DNA from: Candidatus Leptovillus gracilis
GTDB lineage: Bacteria > Chloroflexota > Anaerolineae > Promineifilales > Promineifilaceae
Direction of reading: 5' to 3'
Length of the DNA: 64,000 nt
Assembly (NCBI GenBank): GCA_016716065.1
Contig: JADJXA010000010.1
Span: 62,001-126,000, forward strand
Shown: piece by piece, positions 1-8,551 of the stretch
Position numbering within the stretch: the stretch's first letter is position 1
Layout: each line of letters opens with the position of its first letter
The notes under the pieces: generated by a model
Told to the model about the DNA's origin: nothing
What the model saw: the letters and a program-made list of their open reading frames with translations, nothing else
The model's database searches: none
Made by a program: the position numbers and the translations under genes

Positions 1-1
1 C

Positions 2-847
2 GCCACCGCCGGGGCCGCTTCTGGTCCATTGGTGGTCGCTTTGGGTGGGGCGGTGGCCGAAATGCTGGCCAAAGAAGCCCTGTTGGGCAAAGATTTTGAG
101 CTGACCAGCGCTGAAAACGCCGGTAAGTTGATGCAGGCCGTTGGCGAAGCGGGCATGGGCATGGCTATTTCTAAAGTAAACATTTTGGATGCCGAAACGC
201 TCAAAAAGATGGGACGCGCCGGTTCCTTTGTGGACGATGCGGCGAAATCGGGCATTGAAATGGTGAGTAAGACGGGTATTGAAGCAGCCTACAAAGAGAA
301 ACTGCCTGACGATTCGCAGGTCTTCGAGGCGGCGCTGGCGGTGCTGGTGGCCGGTGGCAAAGGGGCGATGACCCACCGTATCAAGATTGAAGAAGTGACC
401 GACGATATCGGCAAGCTAAAAATCAACGTGGCAGCCAACATTGCCGCCAATGTCAGCGGCGATTTGGGTAAAGAAGGGTACAAAGCGGCCCAGAGCGGCG
501 ATTGGGAAGCGGTCCACGCGAAGGTGTTGGAGATTGTAGTCATTGGTACGTTGAAAGGAGCGCACAGCGCCGCTTCCGATTTTGCGAGTGGCAAGGTGGA
601 AGACAAACGCAAGGCGCAGACGCAAAAAGAGATTGAAGCGCTGGACGCCCAGGAGCAGGCAGAGCGGCGAATGGCTGAAGCAAAGTGGCAGCAGGTATGG
701 CAGCAGAAGAACAGCGCGAAACAGTGGAAAGAAATTGAGGCAGAGTGGGAGCGCATCATTCAAGAAGCGGAAACCAGTGACAAATGGGCGGAGATTGACG
801 CCGGGTGGGATGAGATATTAAAGGAGGAGATGGCGAAACGGCCGTAA
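2..847 (+). CDS. C-terminal part of an unrecognised protein (cut by window edge)
   Basis: The reading frame is open from the first bases, so the 5' end lies outside the window; the TTG at 29 is only the first in-window start-like codon. About 280 residues are visible. The first half is Ala/Gly-rich and helical. The last 80 residues are charged (Lys/Glu/Gln) with a Trp-spaced helical pattern such as WAEIDAGWDEILKEE, suggesting a coiled coil. No family was recognised. It ends 31 bases before an FHA/tail-domain gene on the same strand and may belong to the same phage-tail-like cluster, which is an inference from position only. Confidence 0.6.
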   Translation, partial: ATAGAASGPLVVALGGAVAEMLAKEALLGKDFELTSAENAGKLMQAVGEAGMGMAISKVNILDAETLKKMGRAGSFVDDAAKSGIEMVSKTGIEAAYKEKLPDDSQVFEAALAVLVAGGKGAMTHRIKIEEVTDDIGKLKINVAANIAANVSGDLGKEGYKAAQSGDWEAVHAKVLEIVVIGTLKGAHSAASDFASGKVEDKRKAQTQKEIEALDAQEQAERRMAEAKWQQVWQQKNSAKQWKEIEAEWERIIQEAETSDKWAEIDAGWDEILKEEMAKRP

Positions 848-878
848 CCTGTAACGGCCGTTGCCCACAGACATACCT

Positions 879-1814
879 ATGGCAGAAACCTACATCTTTC
901 AACTCAACATCACCGGACCAGACAGGGCGGAGACGGTCACGCTGGCGATTGGCGCAGCTATCTTTGGCCGCCAGCCCGGCATAGATATTTTATTAGAGCA
1001 CCCACTGGTTTCGCGGCGGCACGCGCAGGTGGTTGCCACGCCCACCACCTGCGAACTGACCGACCTGGGCAGCAGCAACGGCACGCGGCTGAATGACACG
1101 CCGCTGCTGCCCAACACGCCCATTTTCCTCAACCACAACGACGTGATCGAGATAGGGCCGTTTAAGATGGTGCTGGCGGTAACGGCCGTGCAGTCGGAGC
1201 CAGAGCCAAAGCCAGAGCTAGAGCTAGAGCTAGAGAGAGAAAACCAACCAGCCCTCTCTATCCCCCCTGCTCCCCCGTCCCCCCGCCCGCCTGCTCCCCG
1301 TCTCCCCCACTCCCCATCTCCCCCACTCCCCCCTGGTCTTTCCAGCCATTCCACCCGCCTGCTGGGCTACCTGCCCGGCATCTACCATACCGACTTGATG
1401 AGCCGGTTTTTGGCGTTGTTTGAATCTATTCTCATTCCGATTGAGTGGAATATAGACAACTTCGACCTTTACCTGGACCCACACACGTCACCGGTGGGCT
1501 TTTTGCCCTGGTTGTGCAACTGGTTCGAGGTGGTGTTTGATGATACCTGGACCGAGCGGCAGCGGCGGCAGTTTTTAGGCGAGGCAGCGGAATTGTACGG
1601 CCGTCGGGGAACCAAATGGGCCATGAGCCGCCTGCTGGAAATTTACACCGGTCACCAACCTGAAATCGTAGACAAAGCCGAAAAGCTGGACCCCTTTACG
1701 TTTAGTATTGATATACCCGTTCGGGAAAAAGAGTTGAATCGAACCCTGATTGAGCATATCATAGATGGTAACAAACCGGCGCACACCACTTATAAACTAC
1801 GTTTTAAGCAGTAA
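879..1814 (+). CDS. FHA domain fused to phage-tail-type domain (TIGR02242-like)
   Basis: From the ATG at 879 (an in-frame TTG lies at 861) the product is 311 residues. Residues 20-100 form a forkhead-associated domain, with SRRH at 45-48 and GSSNGT at 64-69, the phosphothreonine-binding motifs. Residues 105-155 are a Glu/Leu then Pro/Ser-rich linker encoded by short DNA repeats. Residues 160-311 resemble the 'phage tail protein domain' of extracellular contractile injection systems and P2 gpI-like baseplate proteins (LLGYLPGIY, RRGTKWAMSRLLEI). The family role is in the baseplate or tail of a contractile particle. The FHA fusion suggests phospho-dependent docking, possibly under the Ser/Thr kinase encoded next. 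Function is inferred from domains; moderately sure of both domain calls. Confidence 0.7.
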   Translation: MAETYIFQLNITGPDRAETVTLAIGAAIFGRQPGIDILLEHPLVSRRHAQVVATPTTCELTDLGSSNGTRLNDTPLLPNTPIFLNHNDVIEIGPFKMVLAVTAVQSEPEPKPELELELERENQPALSIPPAPPSPRPPAPRLPHSPSPPLPPGLSSHSTRLLGYLPGIYHTDLMSRFLALFESILIPIEWNIDNFDLYLDPHTSPVGFLPWLCNWFEVVFDDTWTERQRRQFLGEAAELYGRRGTKWAMSRLLEIYTGHQPEIVDKAEKLDPFTFSIDIPVREKELNRTLIEHIIDGNKPAHTTYKLRFKQ

Positions 1815-1843
1815 TCTATACTTGACAAGGTGACATCTGACGA

Positions 1844-1925
1844 CAGCAATTCTCATTCTGCAAATGCCTTACCTGTCGCGCCGTCCCGCCCCTACGATAA
1901 CACCAGGGCAAATTGAGAACTGCTG
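1844..1925. repeat. MITE-like inverted-repeat element, copy A
   Basis: An 82-bp element with terminal inverted repeats CAGCAATTCTCA and TGAGAACTGCTG (11 of 12 positions match). It is flanked directly by ATCTGACGA on the left and ATCTGACAA on the right, a probable 9-bp target duplication. The interior contains CGCGCCGTCCCGCCCCTAC, which recurs in copy B near 56.9 kb. No coding capacity. It fills most of the gap between the tail-domain gene and the kinase gene. Confidence 0.6.
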
Positions 1926-2004
1926 ATCTGACAAAGCGGCATTTGACAAGGTGACAAAAATGTCGGATTATGACTTTGCGAGTGCAGATTAAGGCGAAAG
2001 AGCG

Positions 2005-2042
2005 TTGGTTTACAAACCAACTAACCAACTAACCAACCAATA
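2005..2042. repeat. Short AACCAACT-type repeat with hairpin
   Basis: GTTGGTTT AC AAACCAAC forms an 8-bp stem, followed by further AACCAACT units directly upstream of the kinase gene. The same motif recurs near 45.9, 54.1 and 56.7 kb. Confidence 0.5.
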
Positions 2043-2062
2043 CACCCAAATACGTGAAATTC

Positions 2063-5000
2063 ATGGACAACATAATCGGACAACAAATTGACGTTTACCG
2101 CATTGAGGCGCGACTGGGGGCAGGCGGCATGGGCGCGGTTTACCGCGCTTACGATGCGGGTCTGGCGCGGCGCGTCGCCCTGAAGGTAATGCATGCCCAG
2201 TTTGCCAGCCAGCCCCAATTCCAGCGCCGCTTTATGCAAGAAGCCCAGGCTGTCGCCCGCCTGACCCACCCCTCCATCGTCGTCATCCACCGCTTCGACA
2301 ACAAGCAGGGCTACCTGTACATTGTGATGGAATACGTCAACGGCCTCAGCCTGGGCGCATACATCAAGCAGTTGGCGCAGCGCAATCAGGTGATGCTGCT
2401 GACGGAAACGGCGCACATCATCGCCCAGGTGGCCGACGCGCTGGGCTACGCCCATCGCCAGGGGGTGGTTCACCGCGACATCAAGCCGGACAATATCCTG
2501 ATACGGCCGTTAGACCAACCCGAACGAGACAACGAACCGCCGGTACGCTCCGTGGTGACAGATTTTGGGCTGGCCAAGCTGCTGGAAGGGGGCATCGAAA
2601 CCCAATCCGGCACATTTATGGGCACACTGCCCTATATGTCGCCAGAACAGGCGTTGGCCAAGACGGTAGACGGCCGTTCCGACATCTATTCCCTCGGCGT
2701 CGTCCTCTACCAACTGGCGACCGGCCAACTGCCCTTCGACATCAAAACCCCCACCGAGGCCGTCCTCAAGCATCTCAACGAAATCCCACCGCCGCCGCGC
2801 CAATTGCAGCCTGGCCTGCCGGCCACCCTGGAAACCGTCATCACCAAAGCGTTAGCCAAAGAGCCGGCCGACCGCTACCAGACGGCCGAAGCATTCGCCA
2901 GCGCCCTGCGCGCCGCCGCCGCCGGCCTGACCAGCGAAGACGTAACCGTCTTCAAAACCGTCGCCGCCACCAACGTTGTCAGCCTGATGACTCAACTGGA
3001 AGCGCCGGGTGGCGTGGCCGAGCCGAGCCAATGGGATTACGACGCCGATGCCCCTGGCCGTGTAGACCGGCTGATTATCGCCCACGAGGACGAAACCAAC
3101 CGGCCGCAAAACCTGGAGAAAAAATCGCTGATCATCGGCCGTACCGATGAAAATGACGTAGTCTTGCCCGCTAAAGGCGTCTCGCGCCGCCATGTCCGGC
3201 TGGACAAAACGGCCACCGGCTGGCAAGTAACCGACCTGGGCAGCACCAATGGCACCTTCCTGGAAGGCAGTAAGCTGCTGCCAGACATACCCGAAGCGTG
3301 GCAAGTGGGGGAAACGCTGCGGGTCGGGCCGTATCATTTGCAGTGGCAGGCGGGGCAGCCAACGGCCGTGCCGCCGCTGGGAATGCCCGTCGGCGGGTTA
3401 ACCTACCAGGCCACCCGTCCCGCCTCCACCCCACCCGGCGCATCACAAATTCTCAGCAGCAGCGGCCAACTGAGCGTGGTGGTCAACCCGACGCACGTGG
3501 ACGTAACCCCAGGACAGCGCGCCGATATGCAGGTGGAACTGTTCAACCAGGGCATGACGGTCGATCATTTCAGCCTGAATATCGAAGGATTACCGGCCAA
3601 TTGGGTCACGCTGCCGGCCGATTCGCTGCAATTGATGCCCGGCGCGCGCGGCTCTCTGCCCATTTCTGTGCATCCGCCGCAAGACAGCAGCGCCCGTTCC
3701 GGCCAGCATCGCTACAGGCTGATTGTCACTTCGCGGTCAGATCAAAAAGAATCGGCGGCCGTTTCTGGCAGCGTTACCGTGAAGCCCTTCAGCCGCTTTA
3801 GCCTGGATATGCGGCCCAAACGGATCAACAACCCTGGCATTTGCCGCCTGCTCATTCGCAACGAGGGCAATTTTGACACGACGTTTAGCCTGGTTGCGCG
3901 GGATCCGGGCGAGGCGATTAAATTCGAGACAACGCACCAACGCCTGCCCGTGGCTGCCGGGCAGGCGACGACGGTAGATTGGCAGATCGCGGCTAAGAAT
4001 CGGCCGTTTATGGGGCCAAAACAAACCCTGCCCTTTGAAGTACAGGTGAGCGCGGCTACCAGCGATCAGCAAAGCATTGCCGGCCAGTTGGACGTGAAAC
4101 CGGTTATCCCTGCCTGGGTTCCTGGTTTGTTGATGGCGCTGTTGGTGCTGCTGTGCGTGGTGGCTGCCGGGGCGTATGCCTACCTCAACCAGCAAAACCA
4201 GGCGGCCGAAGCGACAGCCCAGGCCATCGCCAATGCCCAAATCGTGGCCACACAGACCTTTGAGGCGCAGTTGTCGGCGGCGGAGTTGGGCACGCGGACG
4301 GCGGAAGACGCGGCGGCGGCGGCAGCCACTTCATTGGCGGCAACGGCCGTTGCCCTGGGCGACGACGACGGCGATGGGCTGAGCAATCAACAAGAATTGC
4401 AGTTGGGCACAGACCCCAACAACCCAGATACCGACGGCGATGGCCTGAGCGACGGGGCCGAAGTCAACCAGTTCGGCACAAATCCGAAGAATAAAGACAC
4501 CGATGGCGACACCTTGTCGGATGGCGACGAGGTGAACATTTACGGCACGTCGCCGACCAACCCAGACACAGACGGCGATGGCATCCCCGATGGCGTCGAA
4601 GTGGCGGCGGGCAGCAACCCGCTGCTGCCGCCGACAGCTACCGCCACCAATACGCCGGAACCGGCCCCGGTGACGCCGACGTTTACCCCCACGCCCAGCG
4701 CCACGCCGCCAACGGCCGTGGGCATCTGGGACGGCGCATGGGATACCACCTGTTCTTACCTGAATTGCAGCAGCGTCACCCTGAAACAGGCCGATGGCAG
4801 CGACACCGTCACCGGCTCTTTCCAGGCGTTGGATAAAACCGGTACGCTGGTGGGCATTGTCGAAGAGAACCGGCTGACGGGCACGTGGTCGCTCAGCGGC
4901 AGTAATGGCACGTTTGACTTCTGGATTGATCCGGTCGGCAGTATGTGGCAGGGCAATTGGGACAAAACGGCCGATTGGTGCGGTGTGCGCGACGCCGATG

Positions 5001-5413
5001 CGCAGACGTTCCCCACGCCCTGCGGTATCGCCCGCTGGTATGGCGAATGGGCCACCACCTACGATACGCTGACCATCACGCAAGATGGCGTGGAAATTGA
5101 AGGCGTCTACGCCAACGGCGATGGGACCGTGACCGGCACGGTAAACGGTATTCGCATTAACGGCAATTGGTCCCGCGGCGTCAGCAATGGCACGCTGGCC
5201 TTTTTCTTGCAGGGCAGCGGCGACCAGTTTAATGGCAATTGGGATACTTCCAACGCCTGGTGCGGCCGGCGCAGCAGCGTGCCAGAACCAACGCCTTGTT
5301 TTAACAGTGGTATTTCTATCTTCGAAATTCCGCCGTTGATCATGGTGACGCTGCAACCGAACCTGCCCATTTTGCCCATCATACCGATTATCATTCCCAC
5401 GCCCACGCCGTAA
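2063..5413 (+). CDS. Membrane Ser/Thr protein kinase with FHA and thrombospondin-3-like repeats
   Basis: From ATG 2063 (alternative GTG 2054) the product is 1116 residues. Residues 10-285 are a Hanks-type kinase: Gly loop GAGGMGAVY, invariant Lys about 41 (VALKVM), catalytic HRDIKPDN about 137, DFG about 167 and GTLPYMSPEQ. An FHA domain follows at about 345-428 (SRRH, GSTNGT). Next come two Ig-like/NEW1-type segments, then one transmembrane helix at about 690-715. Outside the membrane lie an Ala/Thr linker and Asp-rich calcium-binding repeats (DTDGDGLSDG type, about 765-850). Beyond a Pro/Thr linker there are two copies of a beta-rich WxGxW/GxWxxNW domain. It probably senses an external cue and phosphorylates cytoplasmic targets; an FHA protein is encoded just upstream. 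A terminator follows at 5422. Confidence 0.9.
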   Translation: MDNIIGQQIDVYRIEARLGAGGMGAVYRAYDAGLARRVALKVMHAQFASQPQFQRRFMQEAQAVARLTHPSIVVIHRFDNKQGYLYIVMEYVNGLSLGAYIKQLAQRNQVMLLTETAHIIAQVADALGYAHRQGVVHRDIKPDNILIRPLDQPERDNEPPVRSVVTDFGLAKLLEGGIETQSGTFMGTLPYMSPEQALAKTVDGRSDIYSLGVVLYQLATGQLPFDIKTPTEAVLKHLNEIPPPPRQLQPGLPATLETVITKALAKEPADRYQTAEAFASALRAAAAGLTSEDVTVFKTVAATNVVSLMTQLEAPGGVAEPSQWDYDADAPGRVDRLIIAHEDETNRPQNLEKKSLIIGRTDENDVVLPAKGVSRRHVRLDKTATGWQVTDLGSTNGTFLEGSKLLPDIPEAWQVGETLRVGPYHLQWQAGQPTAVPPLGMPVGGLTYQATRPASTPPGASQILSSSGQLSVVVNPTHVDVTPGQRADMQVELFNQGMTVDHFSLNIEGLPANWVTLPADSLQLMPGARGSLPISVHPPQDSSARSGQHRYRLIVTSRSDQKESAAVSGSVTVKPFSRFSLDMRPKRINNPGICRLLIRNEGNFDTTFSLVARDPGEAIKFETTHQRLPVAAGQATTVDWQIAAKNRPFMGPKQTLPFEVQVSAATSDQQSIAGQLDVKPVIPAWVPGLLMALLVLLCVVAAGAYAYLNQQNQAAEATAQAIANAQIVATQTFEAQLSAAELGTRTAEDAAAAAATSLAATAVALGDDDGDGLSNQQELQLGTDPNNPDTDGDGLSDGAEVNQFGTNPKNKDTDGDTLSDGDEVNIYGTSPTNPDTDGDGIPDGVEVAAGSNPLLPPTATATNTPEPAPVTPTFTPTPSATPPTAVGIWDGAWDTTCSYLNCSSVTLKQADGSDTVTGSFQALDKTGTLVGIVEENRLTGTWSLSGSNGTFDFWIDPVGSMWQGNWDKTADWCGVRDADAQTFPTPCGIARWYGEWATTYDTLTITQDGVEIEGVYANGDGTVTGTVNGIRINGNWSRGVSNGTLAFFLQGSGDQFNGNWDTSNAWCGRRSSVPEPTPCFNSGISIFEIPPLIMVTLQPNLPILPIIPIIIPTPTP

Positions 5414-5421
5414 ACTGCCCG

Positions 5422-5459
5422 CCCCGAAGGATTTAGGAAAATCCTTCGGGGCTTTTTTT
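5422..5459 (+). terminator. Rho-independent terminator after the Ser/Thr kinase
   Basis: A stem of about 13 bp (CCCCGAAGGATTT pairing with AAATCCTTCGGGG) is followed by CTTTTTTT. It lies 8 bases after the kinase stop codon. Confidence 0.9.
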
Positions 5460-5470
5460 ACAAGCGACTT

Positions 5471-6376
5471 ATGAACCGATTTTGGCGGTGGTGGGTAACG
5501 GCCGTTACTCTGTTTCTTTTATTAGGCTGCAACCTGACGACGGCCGTGATCCCATCGCCATTTCCCACCGGCACAGCCGCGCCGCCGCCGACCACTGCGA
5601 TTGTCCCCTTAGCCACGTCGCTGGCAACGGCCGTCCCCCTCATCCCCAGCCCGATCCCCACCGCAACTTACACACCAGCGGCGGCGCAAACGGCAACGGC
5701 CGTGCCCGTCCCATCTCGCTTCACCAATGTGCGATTCGCTGCCGCTCCATCTGGCCCGGCGCAAACCGAGTTTCCGGTGGGCACAGCCGAGGTATTCGCC
5801 TTGTGGGAGTTCAATGGCATGGCTGCTGGCGACGTGGTCCAGCGCGTCTGGCGTAAAGATGGGGCAACCTGGCTAAACCGCGAAGAAATCTGGGCCGCCG
5901 GGTCGTCCGGTGGTGTGACCAATATCTCAATTTTTGATCGTGGTTTGGGCGGATTAGACCCTGGTTTGTACGAATTGGACCTGTTGGTCAACGGCGTCTG
6001 GCAGGCGGTCGGCCAATTTACCATCTTGCCCCGGCCGGCCGCCGGCAGCCCGGTTTTTGCCAATTTGCGTTTTGCGGCGACGCCCATCGGTCCGCCGCAA
6101 AGTGTGTTCCCGGCCGGGACACAGCGCATTTTTGCCGTGTGGGATTACCAGAACATGGGCGTGACAGACGTGGTACGGCGGGAATGGCGCAGAGACGGCG
6201 AACCCTGGCTGATACGTGAAGAGACCTGGGATTATCTGCACTATGGACCGCAAGGCGTGGTCAACGATGTGTCTATTTATGATTTTGAAACTGGCCTGCC
6301 GCCGGGTGAGTATGAGTTGCTTCTTTTTTTGAATGGGATACAACAATTAGCGGCTGCTTTGACGATTACCCAATAG
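5471..6376 (+). CDS. Lipoprotein with duplicated ~95-residue domain
   Basis: 301 residues. The N-terminus is a lipoprotein signal (MNRFWRWW, hydrophobic core, lipobox LLLGC), so it should be anchored on the outer face of the membrane. A Pro/Thr linker covers residues about 25-75. Two tandem copies of one domain follow, beginning FTNVRFAAAPSGP and FANLRFAATPIGP. Both share the pattern VFALWEF/IFAVWDY, VVQRVWRKDG/VVRREWRRDG, VSIYD-type and GxYELxLxxNG. The family is unnamed to me but looks like an extracytoplasmic beta-sandwich. It lies just after the kinase terminator and is followed by its own terminator, so it is probably monocistronic. Confidence 0.75.
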   Translation: MNRFWRWWVTAVTLFLLLGCNLTTAVIPSPFPTGTAAPPPTTAIVPLATSLATAVPLIPSPIPTATYTPAAAQTATAVPVPSRFTNVRFAAAPSGPAQTEFPVGTAEVFALWEFNGMAAGDVVQRVWRKDGATWLNREEIWAAGSSGGVTNISIFDRGLGGLDPGLYELDLLVNGVWQAVGQFTILPRPAAGSPVFANLRFAATPIGPPQSVFPAGTQRIFAVWDYQNMGVTDVVRREWRRDGEPWLIREETWDYLHYGPQGVVNDVSIYDFETGLPPGEYELLLFLNGIQQLAAALTITQ

Positions 6377-6387
6377 CGGCCGCCGCT

Positions 6388-6420
6388 ACAAAAGTCTCTG
6401 AGACTTTTGTGGCTTTATTC
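6388..6420 (+). terminator. Rho-independent terminator after the lipoprotein
   Basis: ACAAAAGTCTC pairs with GAGACTTTTGT, followed by GGCTTTATT. The stem is perfect and the U-tract is weak. Confidence 0.7.
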
Positions 6421-6441
6421 ATTTTCTACAAAAGAGGCAAT

Positions 6442-7041
6442 ATGGAACGATTGGAAAAGTTTGACAGCCCGACCATACCAAACGGATTTTACTGGTTCAA
6501 TCCCCCGGATACGTATCGTTTTGGCGATGGCCTGGAGATTGTGACCAAGCCGCAGACGGATTTCTGGCAGACGACGCATTATGGGTCTCGGCGTGATGAT
6601 GGGCATTGTCTATTGACGCGCATCAGCGGCGATTTTACCATACAGACGCATGTTACTTTTGCGCCGCGCAATCGGTATGACCAATGTGGTTTAATGGTGC
6701 GCCTGAACGCGGAGAACTGGATTAAGATGGGGATTGAGTATGAAGACACGGCCGTTAGCCGTCTTGGCTCGGTGGTAACAAACCTGGGGTACTCTGATTG
6801 GGCCACGCAGGACATTGGCTCTGATCTGACCGAAAGGTGGTATCGGCTCAGCCGCAATGGCAACGACTTTTTGCTGGAACAGTCGGTGGACGGCCTGACT
6901 TGGGCGCAAATGCGCATCACCCATTTACACCTGGGGCCGCCGCAGTTAGAAGTAGGCCCCTACGCTTGCAGCCCCACCGGCCAGGATTTTCGCTGCCAGT
7001 TTTCCTGGGTAGAAATCAGCCCAAACGTCTGGCGGGTTTAG
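6442..7041 (+). CDS. DUF1349 family protein (concanavalin-A-like fold)
   Basis: 199 residues from ATG 6442; AGAGG at 6433-6437 gives a suitable ribosome-binding site, which the longer frame from 6409 lacks. The sequence matches DUF1349: FWQTTHYGSRRDDGH, the FAPRNRYDQCGLMVR core, WIKMGIEYEDT, and a closing GPYACSP segment. The fold is a beta-sandwich related to glucanase/lectin folds, and the family's function is undefined. No signal peptide, so cytoplasmic. The downstream gene converges on it, with a heptamer repeat array between. Confidence 0.85.
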   Translation: MERLEKFDSPTIPNGFYWFNPPDTYRFGDGLEIVTKPQTDFWQTTHYGSRRDDGHCLLTRISGDFTIQTHVTFAPRNRYDQCGLMVRLNAENWIKMGIEYEDTAVSRLGSVVTNLGYSDWATQDIGSDLTERWYRLSRNGNDFLLEQSVDGLTWAQMRITHLHLGPPQLEVGPYACSPTGQDFRCQFSWVEISPNVWRV

Positions 7042-7046
7042 AGGCG

Positions 7047-7087
7047 TGTTCCGTATTCCGTATGACGGCCTACGGCTTACGGTAAAC
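7047..7087. repeat. Heptamer (7-bp period) array
   Basis: Six imperfect 7-bp units of the type CGTATTC then CGGCTTA lie between convergent genes. The last units form the stop codon of the histidine kinase on the minus strand. Confidence 0.7.
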
Positions 7088-8312
7088 TCGTCAGGGGCAG
7101 TTCAATGGTGAAAGTGGTTCCAGTTCCTACTTCGCTGTAGACGGCGAGACGGCCGTTATGTTCCCGCACGATTTTTTCGGCAATAGCCAGCCCCAGGCCG
7201 CTGCCTTCGGCGTGGTCTTCGCTGCCGGGGATGCGGTAGAAACGCTCGAACAGGTGGGGCAGGTCCTCTGGGGCAATGCCTGGGCCGGTGTCGCTGACTG
7301 TGAGCACAACTCTGTCGGTGATACTGTCGGCGGTGATGGTGAGACGGCCGTGTTCCCGGTTGTACTTGATGCCGTTGCTCACCAGATTGAGCAGCGCCTG
7401 CTTCAGCCGGTCCTGGTCGCCGACCAGGCAAGGCGAGTCGGCGGGGGAAGGCAGGGCGGGGAGGCATACGGCCGTTAACCTGATCTGCCGCGCATCAGCC
7501 TGGGCTTGCGACAGGCGCAGCACATCGTGGACCACCTCGGCGATGTCTACCGGCCGGCGCGCCAATTGCATTCGCCCCGATTCCAGGCGGGCGAAATCCA
7601 CAAATTCCTGCGTCATGCGCGAGAGCCGCTCCGATTCGCGCTGGATCATGCGCACCACTTCCGCCTGTTTGGCCGCCGGAAAATCGGACCGGGCCATCAG
7701 CTCGCTGGCGGTGGTGATCGCCATCAGCGGTGTTTTTAGCTCGTGCATAATCTCGGCCAGCAGATCCGATTGGTAAAACAGATGGGCGTTGAGGATGGCG
7801 ACGGCCGACTGCGAGGCCAGCGCTTCCAGAATCGCCATGTCTTGTGGGCTGTAGGTGCTGTTATCAATCTTGTTAATGACTTCCAGGCAGCCGATGATAC
7901 CTTTGGCCGTCACCAGGGGCACGGCCAGCATGGAGCGTGTATGAAAAGCCAGGTCTTCATCCACGCTGGCGTAAAAGCGGTCGTCGGCCTGCACATCGGC
8001 CAGGACCAGGGAACGGCCGGTGCGCACCACCCAACCGGCAATGCTGGTGTCTAATGGCACGATGATGTCTTTGGGCATCTGGCTGCCGGTGGAGGCGGCG
8101 AAATGCAGTTGGCCGGTTTTCTGGTCTACCAGCAAGATGGAGGCGGCTTCGGTGTGAGTCAGTTCCGTCGCCACGTCCATAACCAGGTCGAGCAGGGTGT
8201 CCAATTGCAGGGTAGAACTCAGGCGGGTGCTGATCTCCAGCAGGCGCTGCAAGCTGTCGGCGCGAATGGCGGGGGATGACGGCCGTTGCTGTTCTGTTTC
8301 GATGATGGTCAT
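7077..8312 (-). CDS. GAF-domain sensor histidine kinase
   Basis: 411 residues from the ATG at 8312, which has GGAG 8 bases upstream; the frame is open to 8390 but that extension lies in a duplicated leader. Residues 30-180 are a GAF domain. H190 in HELKTP starts the HisKA dimerisation domain. The C-terminus is a HATPase_c domain with an N box (NLVSNGIKYN), DTGPGI and GSGLGLAI. No transmembrane helix, so a soluble kinase sensing an internal signal or binding partner. No response regulator is adjacent. The region covering its start is tandemly duplicated (8294-8501). Confidence 0.9.
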   Translation of the reverse strand: MTIIETEQQRPSSPAIRADSLQRLLEISTRLSSTLQLDTLLDLVMDVATELTHTEAASILLVDQKTGQLHFAASTGSQMPKDIIVPLDTSIAGWVVRTGRSLVLADVQADDRFYASVDEDLAFHTRSMLAVPLVTAKGIIGCLEVINKIDNSTYSPQDMAILEALASQSAVAILNAHLFYQSDLLAEIMHELKTPLMAITTASELMARSDFPAAKQAEVVRMIQRESERLSRMTQEFVDFARLESGRMQLARRPVDIAEVVHDVLRLSQAQADARQIRLTAVCLPALPSPADSPCLVGDQDRLKQALLNLVSNGIKYNREHGRLTITADSITDRVVLTVSDTGPGIAPEDLPHLFERFYRIPGSEDHAEGSGLGLAIAEKIVREHNGRLAVYSEVGTGTTFTIELPLTSLP

Positions 8313-8501
8313 GGTACTCCGTTGAAACTGTAGAGCCAGCATCCTGCTGGCGGCGGGCCAGCTATACTCGCAAAGGTTATCATCTGACATTGCTGGTCTG
8401 TTTCGATGATGGCCATGGTACTCCGTTGAAACTGTAGCGCCAGCATCCTATTGGCGGCGGGCCAGTTATACTGGCAATGATCATCATCTGCCATTCTTGT
8501 C
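8294..8501. repeat. 104-bp tandem duplication covering the histidine kinase start
   Basis: 8294-8397 and 8398-8501 are about 90% identical. Each contains the leader, the CGGAG ribosome-binding site and the first codons of the kinase gene (MTIIETEQQ versus MAIIETDQQ on the minus strand). The outer copy would encode only about 35 residues before a stop. Confidence 0.85.
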
Positions 8502-8551
8502 ACCTTGTCAGATGTCAGCTTGCCAGATATAGAAGCTGGCGTTTCCACCAA

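Noticed and set aside
4331..5356. 341-codon minus-strand frame opposite the kinase C-terminus
   Set aside because: Shadow of the repeat-rich external region; composition is biased and no motifs appear.
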